In this document: positions 31,813 to 41,598 of the stretch, one piece after another
How positions within the stretch are numbered: position 1 is the stretch's first letter
Layout: each line of letters opens with the position of its first letter
Assembly (NCBI GenBank): GCA_945643635.1
Contig: CALZFC010000009.1
Span: forward strand, 801,001-865,000
Direction of reading: 5' to 3'
From: Allodiplogaster sudhausi
Lineage: Eukaryota; Nematoda; Chromadorea; Rhabditida; Diplogasteridae
DNA length: 64,000 nucleotides
Notes under the pieces: model-generated
The model's database searches: none
Told to the model about the DNA's origin: nothing
What the model saw: only the letters and a program-made list of their open reading frames with translations
Program-made: the position numbers and the translations under genes

Positions 31813-34240
31813 ATGTTTAATTGCTTAAGTGACACATTGACAATGGCAAGGTCACTAAATCCGCGATTTTATGCAAAATTTAAAAATCAATATAAAATCG
31901 CCAGAGGCCATTAAGGAAAAAGTAAAAATGGTTATCATCATTTCTCGACTTGGACTATCGATCTGGATAGGTGAGATCAAAATTCTCCAACTTATCTTCA
32001 GATGGTTCCCTTGTAAGCTAAACTGTCTTCCTGTAAGAATTGAGTATGAGCGGGTGTGTAATAAGCTACAGCGTCTGACATCTAAATTTCAAAAGAACTC
32101 TGAATCGCGCTTTTTTGCCTCCCCTATCAAGCTTTTCCAACATGTTTCTGCTAGTCTCAAAAAACGTCCCCATATTGGCTCGTTCTATATTAATAACAAG
32201 ATAGTGTCATCGGATAACGCTAAGGCTGAAGCAATTGCATCTTATTTCTCTAGTGTCTACATAAATGATAACGGCATCTCTTTCTCGCCCTCCACCCGCA
32301 TCCTCCACCCTCTTCCGAATTTTATTATAATGCCGCAACAAGTAGCTTTCCACCTCAGACGTCTCAAACCATCTTGTTCCGTCACTTCCGACTTTATCCC
32401 TTCTATCATTCTCAAAAACTGTGCGCAAGTATTGGCTGAACCACTAAGCTACATCTTCAATTTCTCGCTCTCTCTTGGCCAGGTCCCATCTAAATGGCGC
32501 GAAGGTATAGTACTCCCAATTGATAAGGTAACTTCCCCATCCTCCCCGCAAGATTTCAGGCCAATAACAATTACCCTAGCTGCATGCAAGGTTATGGAAA
32601 GGTGTCTGATGTCTAAAATCTTAACACATTGCCAGAGGTTTAAACTTATACCAACCTGTCAACATGGATTTGTCAAGGGGAAATCTGTCGTGACTAACTT
32701 GCTTGAATCCTCTCAGTACTGGAAAAGAGAAATCTGTTCTAACCGATCTGTCGATGTACTTTATTACGAGTTTGCCAAGGCATTCGACAAAGTCTCTATT
32801 CCTAAATTACTCACAAAACTGGAATATCTTGGTTTTCGAGGAAACTGGCTAAATTGGTTTGAATCATTTCTAAACTTTCGAACATTTCGTGTCAAAGTCA
32901 ATGATTCTCTCTCGTCTGTCTTTCCAGCCTCTTCACGCGTCCCACAAGGATGAGTACTCTCTCCTCTTCTGTTCAGTCTGTTCACTTCTGATCTACCCTT
33001 GGCTCTTTCTCATCTGCCTCTCGTTAAAATCTCTCTTTTTGCGGATGATATGAAACTTTTCACATCTTTCGACTCAACAACCTAAGGAATGGCCCACTTT
33101 CAGCTCTCCTAGGCAACAGTTGCAATCCAAAATTACTGCCAAAATATGCAGTTGGAAGTCGCACACAAAAAGTGCGTCGTTTTGCACCTAGGCAAAAAGA
33201 ACCCCCGCCTCCCCTATTTCGTTTTTCATAGATTTCCAACTCTCTCTCACTCTTCTCATCTCGCACTCTTAAAGACTCTTCATTAGCTTTCTCTGTCGCT
33301 AGTGAAGCGGTGCGAGATCTAGGCGTTTTAATTGATGATAAGCTATCCATTGATCAGCACATTAAATCAGTAATCTCGAGAGCCCTCCGTCTTGTTTATG
33401 CTCTCTTTAGAATTTTGAAATCTAATTTACCACAGCATTACATACGTGCATATAAATGTTTTGTACTCCCAATTCTAGAATTTGCATCCCCGGTTTGGTC
33501 TCCGTTCAGAATTATGCAGATTAGATCAGTAGAGAATGTGCAGAAGGTTTTTAGTAGACTATTATATGTTCGATGCAGTAAATTCCTGATTAATTTCAGA
33601 AATATTCCTTCATATATTGATCGTCTAAGAGAACTTAACCTGGTATCTCTTCATCGTAGACGAATGGAAATTGATCTCATAACTGCTTTTAAGATTTTGC
33701 ATATGATTCTTTTGTCTCCTATATCTCTTTTTTATTCTTTTAAGCCGTGCTCAAATCGTAGATCAATCTTTGCTTTCCATATTTCGACAACTAGATCAGA
33801 TCTTCTTTTACACTCTTTTGCTTTTCGCACTTCCAGGTGGTACCCTAGATTGCCACTCTCCTTTCTCTCGTCACCCTCTGTCAATACAGCTCGTAAAGTT
33901 TCGATATCTAGTGATTCCTTGCCTAGTATGTTAAATGCAATTGAAGTTAGCGGTATTTGATTTCAGTTTTAATACCCCTCCTATACTAAGCCCCCCTCAT
34001 CGACAATCGCGAGTCAAACCCCCTACTGTCCCTCCTCCAGCTTGTACCGTCTCTGGCAAAGACGAGGCCGGGCACTGGCAACCCCGGCTTGGTGCGACTC
34101 GTGTGCGTCGATCCCTACCCCCCCCCTTCCCTCTCTCTCTCAGTAATGGCATCTACACGAAGGCAATTTTCTTTCTCATATTTGTGCTGTCACTTTGAAA
34201 TATTAATTTTATGTACGATAAATAAATAAGCAGGTTAGAG

Positions 34241-34692
34241 AAGGCTCGCTTCTTCTAGCGTTTCTGCAAACGACATTAAACGGGATGGTTTTCAGAAAGT
34301 GACGTCTCCTTTTTGCTGGTTGTTTTCGTAAATCACTTAATTCCGGTGATGACAACTGATGCCTCTCACAATCAATGCTGACGAGCATTACTGAGGAGAG
34401 GCGGGTTCGGCGTCTGAAAGAAGCAGAAAGAGCAGAAGACTATCCTAAGTGAATAGGCCGTGAATAACAAAGCAAGGGCAGAGAGTGCGGAGGAAAAGAG
34501 AGAGAGAGAGAGAGAGATAAGCAGAGATAGCAAGAGAAAGAGAGAGAAAGAGAGAGAAGTAGAGAGGCGATAAGGAGAAAATGGACGACTTCGGGACTCC
34601 TTTTAGCAGAATGGAGCGCGGATTGGATATGCATTGCCACGAGGAGGAAGCTGCTGGGGATGGAAGAGAAACGGAGCTGGAGCTTAGGAGAT

Positions 34693-34731
<39 letters not shown>

Positions 34732-35115
34732 GCGGCGAGAGAGAGAGAGAGGGGGATTGGAGAGCGGAACGAGATTGGAGAGGGGAGAGTGATGAGAGAA
34801 GAAGAGAGGGGATAGTAAGAGTACTAGGCGGGAAAGATAAGAGAGAGGAGAATAGAAGAGACGAGAATGGCAGAGGAGAGAGTGAGAGAGGGAGGTGATG
34901 ATAGACAGAGAGAGAGAAAGACAGAGAGAGACACAGAGAGAGAGAGAGAGAAGCACTACAACTGAGAACTGAGCGCGGCCCAGCTGGACGTCCACTAGTC
35001 AATTGCTCCTCAACACACTCTTTCATTCCCTCTTCTCCAGCACACTATAATGGTAGCACCATGCAAGGAGCACTACTCGTCGGGAATGGCTTCTTGTTGA
35101 GACGAGGAGGAGTTG
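34241..35115. other. Interval rich in GA microsatellites
   Basis: Contains the 34290-34410 repeat, then GA tracts at 34498-34560, 34695-34755 and 34905-34952. The plus frame opening MDDFGTPFSRMERGLDMHC at 34581 runs into the GA array and is not supported as a gene. Confidence 0.5.
34290..34410. repeat. Dispersed repeat, copy 2 (partner near 15470-15592)
   Basis: Matches the 15.5-kb copy in the TTTTTGCTGGTTGTTTTC core and the ATTCCGGT/ATGACAACTGATGC block, and is likewise followed by GA-rich DNA (34498 onwards). Confidence 0.6.
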
Positions 35116-37180
35116 ATGATGGAGAAGCCGCTGCTCCCGCCACCCGAGACGCCCGCCAACTGCAGCCTCGCCTTCGCCGACGTGCACACTTGGTATCGCC
35201 GGTTTTTCAACCCAGCATAATTTATCGTGGCGTTTTCAGGATAATTTTGTTTAAAGCAGCAATATGATCTCATCTTTTTCAGGATAATTTTTTTTAAGCC
35301 GCAATTTTTTAAACATGAATAGATTGAATTTCATGGCATTGAGGTGCATCCACATTGTCCAAGTGAGCCTCGCCTCGTTGTCGTTAACACTGAACAGCGT
35401 CGTTGTTCTCTTCATTCACCGAGCAGCTCCCATTCCGTACGCCCAGAGGAGACAACTGGTTTGTCGTCTCTGAATGCCTCGTTTACGATGACAGCATAAG
35501 CCATGATGAGATTTTTAGGCTGCCGTTTCAATCAACTTCTCACTCATATCTGGCCTACAGCTATCCCGAAATGTCTTTCTTCTTTTCTCCTTGTATAGAC
35601 CTTGCATGCATCTTACGAACACTGCGGCATGCAAGCTTCAGGTAGTTCAAAAAGTTTTGCATCCTTATCAAACCAATCAATAACCACATACTTCTAGGCG
35701 TTTCCTCTATTCTTTTGTTACATCCACGCGGGTTTCCTCGTCAGCATTCTGGCAGTTCGTATCAATGAGAAATACAAGTCAGAACATACGGTTTTGATCT
35801 GCAACTTTTGTTTTGATCTTCTTTTCCTGTCTGCGCCCATCATATTGATTGAAGAGAATCACGTCGCCCCATCCCGTACGAGTGGCTGTGCTCGGCATGG
35901 CAAGCAGTGGTCGCTGCGCTCACTGTCGGCGTCACTCTTCTCTTCACGGCATTTGATAGCGATGATGGTATTCTCGCCACGAAACAGGTTGATTTCTTTT
36001 GTACTTCCGAAGTGTCCTTCCTTTGCCTAACTCGATACTTGCATAATACATACATATGTACTGTAAAGCTTTAGTAAGTTGTTGTAAAATGCATGCTGTA
36101 AGAGACTTTTTTTCTAACTTTTTTTGTAACGAATATGCTATATATATAGTTCTGAAATAAACTGTTTGTAGGTAATTACTGCTGTAAAAGTATGGAAGTA
36201 AATACTGTTTATATACAGTGTTCGCCGCTGCTCGCCGTGCGCGAGACGGAGCGTTCCTTCTGGCTGCTCACTCTGCTCATTGCACTCCATGCTTTCGCCG
36301 TCCTCTCCATATCAATATGTGTCGAGCCAAATCCGTCCTTCTTTGATCGCAGAACCGTTTTCTCACATTCAGTTAGAGGCGAGTTTTTTTCTTCTTTAAT
36401 TCGCTCCCACAAGCGAGGCCTCATTTACATATCTATTACTTTCAGATGTCGTCACAGTTGAAACGCTGCTCTGGCAGCTCTCCTTTCTAGCTTCCGGCGC
36501 TCTAATATTGTATCGATTCATGCTGAAAGCACCGTGCTATGAGGTTGAAAGCATTGCCAACTTTATATTCTTAATGGATTTGTCAATTTATCAAATTAGT
36601 TAAAATTCAATTAATTAATTTGTATGTTCACTATTCTTCTCTGTTCAGTGTGTGCGAGTCGGCCTCGAGCTTAGCTTCATCTGCTTACCTCTTCTAAACG
36701 CTTTCATTCATCCAATTTTGCTCATATGGTAAGTGATATACATACATAATATTTACCCGCTATTCCATAAGCTATTCAGAAATGTAACAAAGTGTTTGCT
36801 GCTGTTCCAAGTGATTGATAGTGCGAGTGACATCACTAATCTAATGGTAAGACCCGTCCAGGTGGGTGTATCCTGTGCGCGACGCGGGCGTGCGTGTCTT
36901 CCCGTCGCTGGCGGCCGTGCTGCCTGAGTACGCGCTCGTCGCGCCTCCTCCCGTCCGCCGCCGCTCCTCCCGCTTGCGCCGCATCCGCTCGCCTCGCTTC
37001 TCTTCCACTGCCAACCACAACAATACCAAGACATTCCTCGAAGTCATTCCATCCTCCGCGGCTGTCGCCAAGAATCCCCAGCAGCCCTCGACGTCGTCCA
37101 ATTGTGCTGCTGCTAACCACACCAATCGCGACAAGCCAGCTTCCAAGGAGCACAAATCCCCTGTCGCTGGTGGTGTTTAA
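35116..37180 (+). CDS. Multi-pass membrane protein, GPCR-like, family unrecognised
   Basis: Eight exons join in phase to about 333 residues: 35116-35192, 35344-35458, 35698-35777, 35855-35987, 36219-36318, 36446-36543, 36649-36728 and 36862-37180. Each internal exon carries one hydrophobic span: [93 protein letters not shown] and [20 protein letters not shown]. That makes six clear helices and perhaps a seventh; the FIHPILLIW end of the last recalls the helix 7 NPxxY region of rhodopsin-like receptors. The 110-residue tail is Arg-rich, then Ser/Asn-rich. The acceptors at 35343 and 35854 are weak. It converges on the neighbouring channel gene with 144 bp between stops. A nematode chemoreceptor-type GPCR is possible but not shown. 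Confidence 0.7.
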
Positions 37181-37324
37181 TTGTCAGAGGTGAATCTGAC
37201 GTCGTATTCATCAACCATGGTTATAGGTATTCTCGTCTTAACTCACAGATAGGAAGAGTATCTGAGTTTAATAAATGGCGACTCATATCGATGTGAATCA
37301 AGAAATGGTACGTAGATACAAACA

Positions 37325-40118
37325 TTAGACTGTAGACTCATTCTGATGGACAAGATAATACCACCAGTACGCAAAGTTAAAGAGGAAAAAGAGAATTGGG
37401 AACAGCAGTCGACAAGATTTGTCAATTCGAAGAGCAACCCTCGAGTTCATTCGAGATATCTGCAAAAAAGCCTACATTTTTATTATCGAGCCTGAATTCT
37501 CAAACTGTCCAAAGGTATGTTGAAGAAAAGCTAGCCCGATAGTAGAAGGCTGTTGTTGAAGCAACAGGATTCGCAGCGGCGGCAATGGCTTTGAAAAGCT
37601 TGTCAGACGAACTTTTCCGTGATTTTATCTCCTGATTATTCTGTTCCGGGCGAGCTTGAAGACTCTTCTCGTCTTCGTGCATATACAAAGAAGCGAAGAT
37701 ATCTTCCTTTTTTCAAAAAGGAGAAAAAAATCTTTCTTAATCTAAAAAAAATCGTACCGTAACCTCAACGTCGCTGATCGATGTTGTATCTTCACGTAGA
37801 AGATGAGGGAAGTTTTCATAGAATGACGACACCCCTGTCATTCCTTAAAAATAAACCAGTTGTGAATGTTGTAAAACTCTAGTATAAATCCAACTTTTGT
37901 TGAAAAATGTTGATGTGCTTCCTGCCGGCCAGGAGTCGGATGTTCCATTCAGAGATATCATGGCCATTTGAGAATGTGTGCTAGCGCTGTTGCCGGCAAA
38001 AGTCGACGTATTATTCTCTCGCCTTGCTGAAATGTATATTTTTGTCGATGCCCGCAAGGGATGCGTATTCTTTTACTGTCTTAAAAACGAAACCAATCCT
38101 AGCAAACATGCAAAAGTGGTCTACCGATGGATCCATTTTCCACGGGTTGATAACCTCGACGCTTCTTCGCATTAGCAAGAGTGCCCTGCAAGGAGGAGCA
38201 CTTTTATACATACCCAGAAAGAATGAAAACCAAATGCGCAACCTACATTGATTGTGTCTCTCAATCGTGAAAACGTTGACTCTTCGTCACTGCTCTCAGC
38301 GCGAGTTCGAATTTGTGATTTCAAAGCGTTCTTTCTTCCTGTAAAATAAATGCGAGTTGTTTGGCAGACATAAAGAGTGGCTATAAGTCAATGTTAACGA
38401 TAATACCCGGAGTTTTCGTAGCTTCCATGTCCTTGGCAAGTTGTTCAAATTTGTCTGCTTTTCGCATATAAGTATTGACGAGAGCGTATTCGACCAAGGC
38501 ACAAATGACGAAGAACATGCATGCTATAATACGAATAAATCAGTAATTAGACGAATAATGAACTAATTATGAGAATTCTTTTTTTTTTATAATGAATTTT
38601 TTTTTTTTAATTTTCTGTTTACCACCTCCAAACCAAAAGTCGATTGCTTTCGCGTAGCTCACTTGTGGAAGGCCAAAACGAAGGCCGCTTCCCTGTATAT
38701 AAGTAATGATTTTCTGAATATAATAAGGAAATAAAAAGGAATAGCAACCAGGGTAGTCAGCGACACGAGGGCAGTGAAGCTGAGAGTCACTCGAGCAGGG
38801 ACTGCTGAAGAAATTTGCAGGAATGGAGTAGATATACTTCAACTTCCTGCTAAGCAGGGGAAGCTCTAACCTCGCCGGTCGATCCAGAAGGAGACCCAGG
38901 AGATCATGACGACCAGACTCGTCGGAATGTAGCTTTGCACCAAGTTGTAGCCGATCGAACGAGACAAGTGAATGTTGGCCGTCAGGCATGAGAATGTTCC
39001 TGAAGACTTAGGGTTACTGTAGATGGCTTTTGCGGATATTCTTTTCGAGACCAATGCAGTCCGATTCCTCGGTGACAGCGTAGTGATAGGTGCCATCGCA
39101 GTAGCCCTGAGTGACGTTCGTAATCGTGAACTCGGGCAGCCCGATGTCTGGATTGTATCGAATGGGGTCTCGGGTGAACCAGTGAACATCCACTTCGCTA
39201 GAGACGTGAGCATCTGTAATTATCCACTCGTGTTATAATAAGTTTTTGGCATTTAAAAATCTTAATCAAGGACTCACAACTAAGCAGCCGAATTGAACAT
39301 CTCTGCCGATCCATCGGGTAGTTCTGCAGTTGAAGAGTGCACGAAATGGTGCATGTTGCCCTGAAAAATTCAAATTTCATTTCCTTATTTTTATAGCTAA
39401 ATATGAAAGTGAGAACCTGCATGAATAGGAGACCATGCCGTCATTCGAAATGAAGAGATTGAAATTCGGCACCGTCACATCCTCGAAATGTGCTTGCCTC
39501 GCATTTGCGAAGTACAAATCGGGCAACCTGAAACTGAACTATTCTTGTCCGTTCATTACTCCTTCATGATCTCACCAAAGAAGCTTCCGAATGGAGTCGT
39601 CATTGATGAGTACATGCTTTGATCTGTTGTGCGCTAGACGAGTGTCGAGCCAAGACATGTAGACATAGAGGTCAACGTCGAAGGCCTCGATTGGAAGGTG
39701 GAATGAGAAGATGTTTTGGATGTTTACTCTTCCTCAGAAAAGTACAATGTCTAACCATTTCCTGAGAGCGAAAGTTACCAATACTTTCCAGATATAAGCC
39801 GACATAGACCTGAAGAGGTAGGAGATGCTTGCAGAGGATTTTATTCATATCTCATTTTGCTTGATGCACGAACTCTTAACGGTTGCTCTGGATGATGATT
39901 TTGCGGACGTGACTTTGCATGTTTCTCCATTAGCTCTTTTATGTTGAAATACGTGATGGTGGCCGTGCAGGATCTGCAGCGGATTTTTTTTGTCTTAATA
40001 TTTAGAGAATAATAAGTGAAAGGATAGTGCGACTGCAAAAAAAAAATTATTTTAAAAGAACAAACCGCACAAGAAGGCACGATGTAGCAGCCATGAGTGC
40101 AATCGAAAACCTTATCAT
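37325..40118 (-). CDS. Cys-loop ligand-gated anion channel subunit, paralogue A
   Basis: Pentameric ligand-gated chloride-channel subunit of the glutamate/glycine-receptor-like branch. Exon 1 (40071-40118) gives a short signal sequence (MIRFSIALMAATSCLL). Exon 2 (39874-40032) holds KELMEKHAKSRP. Then follow VYVGLYLESIGNFRSQEM, FDVDLYVYMSWLDTRLAHN, LPDLYFANARQAHFEDVTV, and the Cys-loop CTLQLQNYPMDRQRC (13 residues between cysteines). A second cysteine pair (GYCDGTYHY ... GTFSC) is as in GluCl/GlyR subunits. TM1 is NLVQSYIPTSLVVMISWVSF; the PAR motif of anion pores precedes TM2 (AVPARVTLSFTALVSLTTL); TM3 is ACMFFVICALVEYALVN; TM4 is PILFFLFNFAYWWYYLV near 37335-37420. The intracellular loop is split over small exons (one with GYQPVENGS). 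The ligand cannot be read from sequence by eye. Confidence 0.9.
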
Positions 40119-40567
40119 GCCTGAAGGCTGAAGCATTTAATACAAAGCTAGTATAAACTACTAAAGAAAATGAATGTTGAAGAAGTAAACCTAGAAATGT
40201 TCAAAAGGAAGCATTCTTTGACCATTGGCCAGCTCTCAATGTCGCTCTATGAGGCCCCACAGCCTTTTTAAGGGTGCTGGAAGTTTTTTTTTTTTGCCGT
40301 CAAAGGAGATTATGTTTAAACCTCCCTCTCTTACGTTGATGTCGAAATAAGCCCATCAATCACTCCTCGAGAGTCTTTCAAGCAAAAATGGAATTTTCTC
40401 TCACTCAGAGAAACAAACTCGGAAGATTATGTCGGATTACCTATACTATTTCACGTAGCTCGAGATATGACAGACGTGTTTTGTTCAAGCTGTTCTCTGA
40501 ACTGCTTGTTCATCATAATGAAGACGCTCATTTATTTTTGTCTTCAAAAAACCTGATTGTGAAAATG

Positions 40568-40568
<1 letters not shown>
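40119..40568. other. 5' flank of channel gene A
   Basis: No gene. A CCTTCAG acceptor-like site sits 2 nt before the ATG on the minus strand. The rest is AT-rich. Confidence 0.4.
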
Positions 40569-40604
<36 letters not shown>

Positions 40605-41047
40605 GTATTTTCTCTATTAGTGCCCCTCCCTCTATTAGAACCCCCCCTCTAATAGTGCCCCCCTCTCGCGAGGGTATTGAAAAATAGTACCCCTCCCTCT
40701 AATAGAACCCCCGCCCCTCCAATAGTGCCCCCCTCCTATAAGTCTAATACCTCGGCTCGAGATGTACCTCGAATGGATTCTGGAGGCTCTTCCCTATGAA
40801 TTATTACAAACTCATTCCAAATTTACAGTAAAATGGATCTTCCGGTGATGGTTCAATAGAAGAAGAGCTACAAATCTCTTTTGTTAGGAATAAATTGCTG
40901 TTTACAAACTTTTAGCCAATCACATTGAAAAATAGTACCCCTCCCTCTAATAGAACCCCCCCCCTCTCTAATAGTGCCCCCCTCTTGCAAGGGGATTAAA
41001 AAATAGTGCCCCCGGAGGCACTAATAGAGAAAATACGGTATATTATA

Positions 41048-41106
<59 letters not shown>
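40569..41106. repeat. AT microsatellite split by an insertion
   Basis: (AT)n at 40569-40600 and (TA)n at about 41041-41106 flank the element at 40601-41040, so an originally continuous AT array was probably its target. Confidence 0.8.
40601..41040. mobile_element. Non-autonomous element with 24-bp terminal inverted repeats
   Basis: 440 bp including terminal TA on each side. The left end TACCGTATTTTCTC... and the right end ...GAGAAAATACGGTA are perfect inverted copies over 24 bp. Internally a unit like CCCCTCCCTCTAATAG recurs four or five times (TAGTGCCCC / TAGAACCCC variants). No ORF. TA duplication cannot be proven because both flanks are TA repeats; a TA-targeting (mariner-like) origin is plausible. 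Confidence 0.85.
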
Positions 41107-41110
<4 letters not shown>

Positions 41111-41598
41111 TGATGTACCGCCAAAATGGCCGATTTGGAACGCTGCGCGCGCAATGTTCCAAATGGCACGCAAGTCGTAGCTCAGTGGGAAGTAAACTAT
41201 GTGAAAAGATCTTTATATATTTAGAATCCTCTTGTTTTGCCACATCCAGCACACTATGATTGACGGTACGGTGACAATATTTAGAGGGTTAAAATAAAGC
41301 TCAAAGATAAGAGCATAGCGCCATACTTAAACTTTAAAGTAATTTTACTCCTTTCCAACTCATATTTGGACTGAAATAATATCTGTGCTGCATGTGGAAT
41401 TTAATTTCCTTTTCAACGAAAACAGAATCAATATGACCCAAGGTGTCTACGATGAGATATTTAATGCGCGCTGATTGGAACATTTCGGCCATTTTGGAGA
41501 AACATCACTGTATGTATACATTCATGCTTCACTCACTGAAGGTATTATTATTTTTTGAGGTCATTTATGTCAGAGTTCAGGTAAAGCTTCACAATAAA
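41107..41598. other. 3' flank of channel gene B
   Basis: AT-rich, with no coding exon. It lies between the AT-array insertion and the TGA of gene B at 41599-41601. Confidence 0.5.

Larger units (their letters stand above)
30686..32013. mobile_element. Foldback (long inverted-repeat) DNA element inside LINE ORF2
   Basis: Two arms of about 587 bp (30686-31272 and 31427-32013) are near-perfect inverted copies around a unique centre of about 154 bp. The ends start CAAGGGAACC and mirror it. A 3-bp TAA target duplication flanks the element (30683-30685 and 32014-32016). Removing the element and one TAA brings the two ORF2 halves into the same frame, which confirms the boundaries. There is no transposase; a TAA (TWA-type) duplication is typical of Harbinger-type elements, but the TIR start is not diagnostic. 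Confidence 0.92.
29724..33960 (+). pseudogene. LINE ORF2 (endonuclease + reverse transcriptase), disrupted
   Basis: Apurinic-type endonuclease first: NARSLVNKLADL, ETWLN, GGGVLIMYRNS, CGDLNMPINW and SSDHSSVSF. After the inserted element come reverse-transcriptase blocks: FRPITITLAACKVMER, QHGFVKGKSVVTNLLES, YYEFAKAFDKVS, VPQG, FADDMKLF, then in a new frame RDLGVLIDDKLSIDQHIKS and the C-terminal YIDRLRELNLVSLHRRR. Breaks: the 1,328-bp insertion in the linker between the two domains; a TGA right after VPQG (32951-32953); further stops near 33085, 33110 and 33285; and a frameshift before 33305. The first catalytic Asp of the palm (usually xDFSKAFD) is Glu here. The copy cannot be active. Confidence 0.85.
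28560..34240 (+). mobile_element. Degenerate CR1/jockey-type LINE
   Basis: Non-LTR retrotransposon copy with ORF1 (about 28921-29580) and an endonuclease plus reverse-transcriptase ORF2 (29724-33958), both broken. ORF2 is interrupted by the foldback element at 30686-32013. An 18-bp tandem repeat (CCTTCACTTTGCCCTCGC) lies in the 5' region at 28793-28830. The 3' region ends in AT-rich DNA with AAATAAATAAG near 34220. Neither terminus nor the target duplication was located, so the ends are approximate. Confidence 0.85.

Noticed and set aside
40388..40687. 99-codon plus frame entering the AT array and TIR element
   Set aside because: Its end is the AT microsatellite (Ile-Tyr repeats) and element ends; no gene features.
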